NCBI GenBank assembly: GCA_021789095.1
Contig: JAJYJX010000155.1
Location: forward strand, 1-5,020
Direction: 5' to 3'
Length of the DNA stretch: 5,020 bases
From: a bacterium
Lineage (GTDB): Bacteria; JAMCPX01
The notes below the pieces were generated by a model, which was not told where the DNA came from, did not search any database, and worked only from the letters and a program-made list of their open reading frames with translations. A program made the position numbers and the translations under genes. Shown one piece after another: positions 1-5,020 of this stretch (positions are counted from its first letter, which is position 1; the number at the start of each line of letters is the position of its first letter).

Positions 1-1
1 A

Positions 2-2482
2 TCTACAGCAGAACCTTCTGTCCCCGAGCGCATATCCGCCTTTATAAATAATCTTTCACTCATACGCCAGCGGTTCCATGACAAACTCATAGAAAACAGA
101 CTTACTACAAACGGCCTGAATTACAGTACTGCAGCAGAAATCATTGAAGGCATTGAACTCACAGAGTTCGAGCACATATACTTTGCAGGTCTGGTCGCAC
201 CTACAAAAGCAGAGGCAAAGGTAATAAAGACACTTCTCTCAAAGGGTGCGGCTTCTTTCTACACCCAGATAGAATCACACGATGATATCGCAAGCGGGTT
301 GACGGATTCCCTCGGTGCCGAGATCAGATACATTGATCGGCATGAGTCACGGGCGGGCACGGTGTCGGCATCACCTGTATTCTATGAGGCTTTTGATACC
401 CATTCACAGGTTAAGGCTGTCAGGCATATACTTATCAATGATCTGAAAAACAGGAAACAGGAAACAGAAATAAAGCCGGATGAAATTGCCGTAGTGCTGC
501 CGGAATCCTCGACACTCCTGCCTGTGCTGTCAGGTGCAATGAACTTTGTAGATGCGGATTACAACGTGACCATGGGGTACCCGATAATAAGGACCCCCCT
601 GTATGCATTAATCGATCAGATACTTGCAGCACAGAGATCGAGAAGACGGGATACTACATATTACGCCGTGGACTACCTTCAGGTCATGCGCCACCCTTAC
701 ATCAAGGGACTGTTTGACGAGTCTACACGTATCATGATCCATGAAATAGAGACTGATCTTATAAGCAATCATAAAGCATTTATAACCCTGGATGAAATAG
801 AAAACAACGGCTCAATCTTAAGGAATGTTGTAAACGTACAGAAGGCCGCAGGACAGAGCACTATGACATCGGATAAACTCAGGAAACGTTTTAAGGATAT
901 TCACAAAACTTTCTTCAGGTCTTTTGAGCCCGGGAAGATTACGGTTTTGCAGTTTGCGCATCACCTTGATTACATGATCGATTACATAGCAAACAACAGC
1001 AGTGCATTGATGTACATATTTTCTCCTGCATATTTAAAATATTTTATAGAACTGGCGGATATGCTTAAAACCGTAAATTTCGGAAACAGGCAAATGGATA
1101 AAGATTATGTATTTGAACTCTTCCAGTACTATGCAGAAAGCCAGTCAGTACCTTTCTCCGGTACCCCGTTAAAGGGTGTGCAAATACTTGGCATGCTGGA
1201 GACAAGATCCCTGAGGTTTAACAAGGTGATCGTGCTTGACTGCAATGAAGGCATCATACCCGCTGAAGCCAGGCACGAGCCGATATTGCCCCTGAAGATA
1301 AAGAGAATTCTAGGGCTGCCTGTATACAAAGAACACGAAGCAATAGCAAGGTACCACTTCAGGAGGCTATTGTCTGGCGCAGGCGAAGTATACATTCTTT
1401 ACAAAAAAACAGAGAAAGATACGAGGAGCAGGTTCGTGGAAGAGATCATATGGGAAAAGGAAAAATCCGGAAAAACGCTCATGAATGAAACAGATATAAT
1501 ACAATCCGGCTTTATTGCAAATATAGGTAAAAATAACCGCCCCGTGGTAAAAAAAGATAACCGTGTACTTGATGAATTAAAGCGTATTATAACAACCATG
1601 GGCTTATCTCCTACAGCCATTGATACCTATATGAATTGTCCGGTGAGGTTTTATTATACCTACATTCTCGGACTCAAGGGGAAAGAAGATATCGAACAGG
1701 ATGTTGAGGCAAAGGATGTCGGAGACATTGCACACGAGATCCTGAGGAAGTTCTATGCACCGCACCAGAAAAAGCGGATCCATGCCTTCACCCGGGCTGA
1801 CAAGAAAAGGTTTGAAAGGCTTGTTGAGGGCGCATTCTCCGGCAGGTATGGAGCTCATTCTGATACGGGAGAGCTTTTACTGACAAAAAAGATACTCAAA
1901 AGTAGGATTGAAACATTTATAAAGCAGGACACCATGCATAAACCATTTGTACTTTACACCGAAACTGTAACTGACTTTTTTTACGCACGTTTGGATAATG
2001 GAGTCGGGATCCCTGTTCTGCTGAAAGGCAGGATGGACAGAATCGACAGGCAGGATCATCAGATAATGATCATTGATTATAAAACAGGGGGCACGGCAAA
2101 AATCCCCAAAGTATCAAGGCTTAAAGAAAAGCTTGATAAGGGAGAGACACTTTCCGGAAGAGAAGATATAAAAGACCTGATCGTATCATTTCAATTGCCC
2201 GTTTACCTCTACCTGTACCGGTACGGCAAGAGTAACCCTCACAGGAACGGCATAAACTGGGAGCGCCTCAATGCAAGCCTGTATATGATAAGAGACATGA
2301 ATGTAAAGCCGCTGTTCAGTCCAAAATATTATAACCAGCATACAGAGCTGATGGAGCGCAGCTTTATCCCCTCGTTACATAATCTGATAGCAGAAATCAT
2401 GAACCCGGACGTTCTGTTTACCTGCGATGATTCTGACCAGAATGCATGCAGCTACTGCCCATTCTCTACGATGTGCAGGTGA
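2..2482 (+). CDS. AddB-like PD-(D/E)XK nuclease with helicase-like core and Fe-S cluster motif (5' partial)
   Basis: This is the C-terminal 826 residues of an AddB/RecB-family DNA-repair nuclease; the start lies before the window. The frame is open from base 2. The upstream part (YFAGL at about residues 60-64, followed by a Glu-containing helix) fits the family, so the TTG at 299 is internal. Visible in order: IAVVLPE (162-168) and MGYP (191-194), helicase-like core motifs; the LETRSL...CNEGIIP stretch (CNEG at 414-417); then the nuclease domain with H578, D679 in GRMDRID, D692-Y-K694 in IIDYKTG, and Q731xxxY735. Four cysteines, C546 and C816-x2-C819-x5-C825, match the 4Fe-4S staple that pins the nuclease domain in AddB. 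All catalytic positions seem intact. The family processes double-strand DNA ends with an AddA-type helicase for recombination. No addA is in the window, so the partner is unknown. It ends 67 bases before lpd and is probably not functionally linked to it. A Walker A motif would lie in the missing N-terminus. Family assignment is firm; the exact name addB is less so. Confidence 0.88.
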   Translation, partial: STAEPSVPERISAFINNLSLIRQRFHDKLIENRLTTNGLNYSTAAEIIEGIELTEFEHIYFAGLVAPTKAEAKVIKTLLSKGAASFYTQIESHDDIASGLTDSLGAEIRYIDRHESRAGTVSASPVFYEAFDTHSQVKAVRHILINDLKNRKQETEIKPDEIAVVLPESSTLLPVLSGAMNFVDADYNVTMGYPIIRTPLYALIDQILAAQRSRRRDTTYYAVDYLQVMRHPYIKGLFDESTRIMIHEIETDLISNHKAFITLDEIENNGSILRNVVNVQKAAGQSTMTSDKLRKRFKDIHKTFFRSFEPGKITVLQFAHHLDYMIDYIANNSSALMYIFSPAYLKYFIELADMLKTVNFGNRQMDKDYVFELFQYYAESQSVPFSGTPLKGVQILGMLETRSLRFNKVIVLDCNEGIIPAEARHEPILPLKIKRILGLPVYKEHEAIARYHFRRLLSGAGEVYILYKKTEKDTRSRFVEEIIWEKEKSGKTLMNETDIIQSGFIANIGKNNRPVVKKDNRVLDELKRIITTMGLSPTAIDTYMNCPVRFYYTYILGLKGKEDIEQDVEAKDVGDIAHEILRKFYAPHQKKRIHAFTRADKKRFERLVEGAFSGRYGAHSDTGELLLTKKILKSRIETFIKQDTMHKPFVLYTETVTDFFYARLDNGVGIPVLLKGRMDRIDRQDHQIMIIDYKTGGTAKIPKVSRLKEKLDKGETLSGREDIKDLIVSFQLPVYLYLYRYGKSNPHRNGINWERLNASLYMIRDMNVKPLFSPKYYNQHTELMERSFIPSLHNLIAEIMNPDVLFTCDDSDQNACSYCPFSTMCR
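448..468 (+). repeat. Three tandem copies of a 7-base unit inside the nuclease gene
   Basis: The unit AAACAGG occurs twice in a row, followed by a third copy with one change (AAACAGA). It lies within the nuclease gene and encodes part of a charged Lys/Arg/Gln/Glu-rich linker (around KNRKQETEIK). A one-unit gain or loss would shift the frame, but with so few copies it may be chance in an A-rich linker. No regulatory role is claimed. Confidence 0.4.
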
Positions 2483-2495
2483 AGGTGCGGTTAAT

Positions 2496-2507
2496 CTTGT
2501 ATACAAG
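2496..2507. promoter_or_regulatory. Perfect 12-base palindrome upstream of lpd, candidate operator
   Basis: CTTGTATACAAG is its own exact reverse complement. Skipping one mismatched pair, the symmetry extends to AA on the left and TT on the right, giving 17 or 18 bases of near-symmetry. It sits 14 bases after the nuclease stop and 6 bases before a TTGACA hexamer, in the only intergenic gap of the window. Cores of the TTGTATACAA type are typical of operators for GntR/FCD-family and similar dimeric regulators (general knowledge), so a repressor or activator site for lpd and the genes after it is plausible. An alternative is a weak terminator: CTTG/CAAG could form a 4-bp stem with a TATA loop followed by TTTTTATT. 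That stem is short and the hairpin would be unstable. Confidence 0.4.
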
Positions 2508-2513
2508 TTTTTA

Positions 2514-2543
2514 TTGACAAAAAAAAATTACGCTTGCTACCCT
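2514..2543 (+). promoter_or_regulatory. Possible sigma-70-type promoter for the lpd operon
   Basis: TTGACA at 2514-2519 matches the consensus -35 exactly. After an 18-base spacer that includes a run of A, TACCCT at 2538-2543 is a poor -10 (3 of 6), preceded by TG in the extended -10 position. Transcription would start at or very near the lpd ATG at 2550, giving a leaderless or near-leaderless message. The good -35 and the adjacent palindrome support it; the weak -10 and the closeness to the start codon count against it. The TTGACA could be chance in an AT-rich gap. Confidence 0.25.
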
Positions 2544-2549
2544 GAAATT

Positions 2550-3956
2550 ATGAGTGTTGCATCCAGCTACAATCTTATTGTTATCGGCGCCGGCATAGGT
2601 GGTTATACGGCTGCCATCAGGGCATCCCAGCTCGGCGCACGTGTGCTTGTCGTTGAAAAGGCGGAGATCGGCGGGACCTGTCTTAACAGGGGCTGCATCC
2701 CTACAAAGGCATTCAAGGCAACGGCCGATATGCTTGATAATCTGCAGAGACTTAAAGAATTTGGTTTATCCGGTGACATTAAGATCCATACCGACATAAA
2801 ACAGATCGTCAGACGGAAAAATACCGTAGTAAGCGAACTGGTCAAGGGCGTAGAGTTCCTTTTTAAATCACACGGTGTCACGGTTAAACACGGCAGCGCA
2901 ACATTTTTGTCAAAGAACAAGATCCGCCTGACATCGGGCGACGGCAGGCAGGACATACTTGAATCAAACAGATTCATCATAGCAACCGGTTCTGCCCCCG
3001 GAGATCTGCCCGGCATAAAAACAGACGGCAGATTTGTTCTCACAAGCGATGATATATTGAATATTGATACTTTGCCAAAAAGGCTTATAATAATAGGAGC
3101 TGGTGTAATAGGAACGGAGTTTGCCTTTATATTCCGCAGCATGAGTGTTGATATTACCTTGCTTGAACTTATGCCGCGTGCCCTGCCGTCAGAGGATGAG
3201 GACGTTTCAAAACTGATAACAAGGAGTTTCAAGAAAGCAGGCATTAAACTCAAAACCGAAGCTATTGTAACACATGTTGAAGTAAAAGACCGGCAAGTCG
3301 ATGTGTTCCTCGAAAACGGCGAGGTTGTATCAGGAGATATGGTACTTGTTTCCATTGGCAGAAAGATCAATACCGCGGATCTCGGTCTTGAGGGAATAGG
3401 CATTAAATTGAGCAAAAAAAAGGAGATCGTGGTTGATGAGTTTCTCAGCACGGGCGTGGATGAACTATATGCATGCGGAGATGTAATAGGCGGGAAGATG
3501 CTTGCGCATGCAGCTTACAGGGAAAGCATAACGGCTGTTGAAAATCTGCTTGAAAGAAAAAAACAAACGGTGAATTACAATGCAGTCCCCTCTGCAATAT
3601 ACTCAACGCCTGAAGCAGCCAGTGTCGGGTTAACGGAACAATCGGCAGTTGAAAAAGGTTTAAAAATAAAGATCGGCAGGTTTCCGTACAGGGCACTCGG
3701 AAAGGCAAAGGCCTTTTCAGAAACAGATGGTGAGGTTAAGATTATTGCTGATGTAGATACGGATAGGATACTCGGCATGCACATAGTAGGTTCGAATGCT
3801 ACAGATATCATAGCCCAGGGAGTAATGGCTATACAGAATGAACTGACAGCACATGCCCTCGCAGGAACTATTGCAGCGCATCCAACCTATTCAGAGGCAG
3901 TTATGGAGGCAGCCGAGGATGCCTTATCTATCGCAATACATCAGCCTAGAAAATAA
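2550..3956 (+). CDS. lpd: Dihydrolipoamide dehydrogenase (E3 / L-protein)
   Basis: This cytoplasmic FAD flavoprotein oxidises protein-bound dihydrolipoamide and reduces NAD+ to NADH. It serves the glycine cleavage system and 2-oxoacid dehydrogenases. The 468-residue product shows an N-terminal FAD-binding GAGIGG (13-18), the redox disulfide C44-LNRG-C49 followed by IPTKA, a second Rossmann motif GAGVIG (183-188) for NAD, the FAD-contacting ACGDV before LAHAA, and the C-terminal dimer-interface pair H444-PTYS-E449. Every catalytic element is present and the length is normal for the family (about 460-475). The ATG at 2550 was chosen because the FAD strand begins right after it. An in-frame ATG at 2427 would add 41 residues overlapping the nuclease gene with no family resemblance. 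No Shine-Dalgarno is visible before 2550. The H-protein gene follows after 18 bases, which points to a lipoyl-carrier role, probably glycine cleavage or its reverse. Related mercuric or glutathione reductases are unlikely given the lipoamide-type motifs and the neighbour. Confidence 0.95.
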   Translation: MSVASSYNLIVIGAGIGGYTAAIRASQLGARVLVVEKAEIGGTCLNRGCIPTKAFKATADMLDNLQRLKEFGLSGDIKIHTDIKQIVRRKNTVVSELVKGVEFLFKSHGVTVKHGSATFLSKNKIRLTSGDGRQDILESNRFIIATGSAPGDLPGIKTDGRFVLTSDDILNIDTLPKRLIIIGAGVIGTEFAFIFRSMSVDITLLELMPRALPSEDEDVSKLITRSFKKAGIKLKTEAIVTHVEVKDRQVDVFLENGEVVSGDMVLVSIGRKINTADLGLEGIGIKLSKKKEIVVDEFLSTGVDELYACGDVIGGKMLAHAAYRESITAVENLLERKKQTVNYNAVPSAIYSTPEAASVGLTEQSAVEKGLKIKIGRFPYRALGKAKAFSETDGEVKIIADVDTDRILGMHIVGSNATDIIAQGVMAIQNELTAHALAGTIAAHPTYSEAVMEAAEDALSIAIHQPRK

Positions 3957-3959
3957 GAT

Positions 3960-3966
3960 GGGAGGT
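3960..3966 (+). promoter_or_regulatory. Strong Shine-Dalgarno for the H-protein gene
   Basis: GGGAGGT lies just after the lpd stop. Its GGAGG core is 9 bases before the ATG at 3975, a near-ideal ribosome binding site that fixes this start. It contrasts with lpd, which has no visible site, so the H-protein may be made in greater amount than the enzyme, as carrier proteins often are (inference). Confidence 0.85.
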
Positions 3967-3974
3967 TAACTCGT

Positions 3975-4358
3975 ATGGCAGATGACATATGGTACAACGA
4001 CAATCATGTATGGGCTACTGTAGAAAATAACCATGCATACATCGGTATTTCTTATTATGCCCAGGAAGAACTCGGAGACATCCTTTTCGTTGAACTGCCA
4101 GAGGTTGGAGACAGGGTGGTTCAGGGAAAATCTTTCGGGGAAATAGAATCAGCAAAGACCATAAGCGACCTTATAGCGCCACTGTCCGGCAAGGTGGTTG
4201 AGGTGAACAACGATGTAATAAACGAACCGTCGATAATAAATGAAGATCCGCTTGGCGACGGCTGGCTGATAGAGATAGAGACGGTTGATGCCAAGGAATT
4301 AAAATCTCTCCTGACACAGGAAAAATATGAAAAACATATAAAGGAAGTGTCTCAATGA
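3975..4358 (+). CDS. gcvH: Glycine cleavage system H-type lipoyl carrier protein
   Basis: A 127-residue cytoplasmic carrier whose lipoyl-lysine arm shuttles the aminomethyl group between the P- and T-proteins of glycine cleavage and is reoxidised by Lpd. The whole H-protein fold is recognisable: VGIS-like strand with YAQEELGD (28-35), VELPEVGD (39-46), lipoylation site ESAK at 58-61 (K61), SDLIAPLSGKVVEVN (64-78) and GDGWLIEI near residue 95. The length matches the family. The usual N-terminal His-Glu-Trp reads H11-V12-W13-A14, so the commonly conserved Glu is Val, resembling a HxWA subgroup I associate with anaerobes. It follows lpd by 18 bases and its stop overlaps the next gene. No P- or T-protein gene is in the window, so a true glycine-cleavage role is not proven. 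A GcvH-like lipoate-binding protein of another pathway, such as the LbpA of sulfur oxidation, remains possible. Confidence 0.9.
   Translation: MADDIWYNDNHVWATVENNHAYIGISYYAQEELGDILFVELPEVGDRVVQGKSFGEIESAKTISDLIAPLSGKVVEVNNDVINEPSIINEDPLGDGWLIEIETVDAKELKSLLTQEKYEKHIKEVSQ
4341..4347 (+). promoter_or_regulatory. Shine-Dalgarno for the flavoprotein gene, inside gcvH
   Basis: AAGGAAG lies within the last codons of the H-protein gene, 7 bases before the ATG at 4355. That ATG overlaps the H-protein TGA in an ATGA arrangement, so the two genes are probably translationally coupled. The site and overlap together fix the start. Confidence 0.7.
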
Positions 4359-5020
4359 ACAAAATAGTAAGAAAAAGATTATTGTCGCAGGTCATAGCGG
4401 AAATAGAGATTTCTGCACCCTATATTGCGAAATCCCAGAAACCGGGGCAATTCATTATAATAAGGGTCGATGAAAAGGGTGAGAGGATACCTCTTACCAT
4501 TGCAAACGCCGACCCTGAAAAAGGTACGGTAACGATTATTGTTCAGGCCATAGGTAAAACTACGATAAAGCTTAACTCAATGGAGGAAGGAGAATCCCTT
4601 GCCGATGTGGTAGGCCCTCTCGGCAAACCTTCACATGTGGAACGCCTGGGCAGAGTCGTGGTAATAGGCGGAGGTGTAGGTACTGCAATAGCATGGCCAA
4701 CAACAAGGGCATTCAAAAAGGCCGGCAATGAGGTGATAAGTATAATCGGCGCAAGAACAAAAGACCTTTTGATCCTCGAACAGGAAATGCGCGAGGTGTC
4801 TGACAGGACCATTGTAACAACAGACGACGGCAGCTATGCCAATAAAGGCTTTGTCACGGATTCTTTGAGAGGATTAATAGAGAGCAACAGTATCCCGAAT
4901 CTGGTGCTCGCGATAGGCCCTGTACCGATGATGAGGGCTGTTGCGGAACTTACACCCTTTTTTCCACGGGCATCGCCCGGAACCTTGCGCGTCTGCGATT
5001 GTCGCCCCGTCGCCACAATT
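4355..5020 (+). CDS. NfnA/SudB-like FAD/NAD(P)-binding oxidoreductase subunit (3' partial)
   Basis: The first 222 residues of a protein like the small subunit of NADH-dependent ferredoxin:NADP oxidoreductase (NfnA), also called the sulfide dehydrogenase or dihydroorotate-dehydrogenase-type electron-transfer subunit. The family carries FAD and a 2Fe-2S cluster and works with a larger GltA-like subunit in the cytoplasm. Visible: PGQF before residue 40, FAD-binding RIPLTIA (44-50), VVGPLG (about 85-90), nucleotide-binding GGGVG (105-109), SIIGARTKDLLILEQEM (from about 130), DDGSY (157-161) and GPVPMMRAVAELT (188-200). The family usually has about 280 residues, with 2Fe-2S cysteines in a GMCGACR-like motif near the C-terminus; that part is beyond the window. 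From residue 201 the reading no longer resembles the family, though the frame stays open. After GGGVG it reads TAIAWP, where relatives usually have IAPVYP. The ATGA overlap with gcvH suggests co-expression. The large subunit is expected downstream. Confidence 0.85.
   Translation, partial: MNKIVRKRLLSQVIAEIEISAPYIAKSQKPGQFIIIRVDEKGERIPLTIANADPEKGTVTIIVQAIGKTTIKLNSMEEGESLADVVGPLGKPSHVERLGRVVVIGGGVGTAIAWPTTRAFKKAGNEVISIIGARTKDLLILEQEMREVSDRTIVTTDDGSYANKGFVTDSLRGLIESNSIPNLVLAIGPVPMMRAVAELTPFFPRASPGTLRVCDCRPVATI

Noticed and set aside
299-301. TTG as the start of the nuclease gene
   Set aside because: The same frame is open back to base 2 and the upstream residues continue the family pattern, so the gene begins before the window.
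2496-2514. Rho-independent terminator for the nuclease gene
   Set aside because: The stem is only 4 bp with two G-C pairs and the T run is interrupted; too weak to call as a terminator, though noted as an alternative for the palindrome.
2519-2527. Run of nine A before lpd as a sequencing error hiding a longer gene
   Set aside because: It lies in the gap upstream of a well-supported start, and neither flanking gene needs correction.
2427-2549. In-frame ATG at 2427 or TTG at 2514 as the lpd start
   Set aside because: Either adds residues without family resemblance before the FAD-binding strand; the first also overlaps the nuclease gene by 56 bases. The 2550 ATG gives a normal-length Lpd.
3414-3421. 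Run of eight A in lpd as a possible slippery frameshift site
   Set aside because: It encodes a Lys run (SKKKE) and the protein continues in the same frame through H444 and E449, so no shift is needed.
2603-3451. 282-codon open frame on the - strand opposite lpd
   Set aside because: It lies wholly within a clear lpd gene, has a Ser/Pro/Leu-rich composition typical of an antisense shadow, and shows no recognisable motif.
4543-5016. Two - strand open frames (4543-4812 and 4834-5016)
   Set aside because: Both lie opposite the flavoprotein gene, which is supported by its family motifs and by overlap with gcvH; neither shows a motif or a convincing start.

Overview
The window carries four protein-coding genes, all on the + strand and closely packed. 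They look like ordinary bacterial chromosome at roughly mid-40s percent GC by eye, with frequent ATA, AGG and AGA codons. The gene types (an AddB-like iron-sulfur nuclease, a lipoamide dehydrogenase, a glycine-cleavage H-type lipoyl carrier, and a small NfnA/SudB-type flavoprotein) suggest an anaerobic bacterium, perhaps an uncultured Desulfobacterota- or Nitrospirota-like lineage. That placement is inference and weak; no rRNA or other phylogenetic marker is present.

Layout. (1) 2-2482: the C-terminal 826 residues of an AddB/RecB-family PD-(D/E)XK nuclease, whose 5' end lies before the window. The reading frame is open from the first bases, so the TTG at 299 is not the true start. (2) 2483-2549: a 67-base gap holding a perfect 12-base palindrome, a TTGACA hexamer and a run of nine A. 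This is the only real intergenic space and the likely control region for what follows. (3) 2550-3956: dihydrolipoamide dehydrogenase (468 aa) with intact redox and catalytic residues. (4) 3975-4358: an H-protein-type lipoyl carrier (127 aa), preceded by a strong Shine-Dalgarno. (5) 4355-5020: the N-terminal 222 residues of an NfnA/SudB-like FAD/NAD(P)-binding subunit, overlapping the H-protein stop by ATGA and running off the window.

Genes 3 to 5 look like one transcription unit. Lpd reoxidises the dihydrolipoyl arm of the H-protein and makes NADH. The third protein belongs to a family that moves electrons between NAD(P)H and ferredoxin, or to sulfur, together with a larger GltA-like subunit that would lie downstream. 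The set therefore suggests lipoyl-carrier chemistry (glycine cleavage, its reverse, or a less standard lipoyl-dependent pathway) tied to pyridine-nucleotide/ferredoxin balance. The nuclease gene belongs to DNA repair and is probably only a neighbour.

No mobile element, CRISPR array, tRNA or rRNA was seen, and no clearly new system. The points most worth a second look are the lpd-H-protein-nfnA linkage, the palindrome upstream of lpd, and the last ~65 bases, where the protein stops resembling its family.
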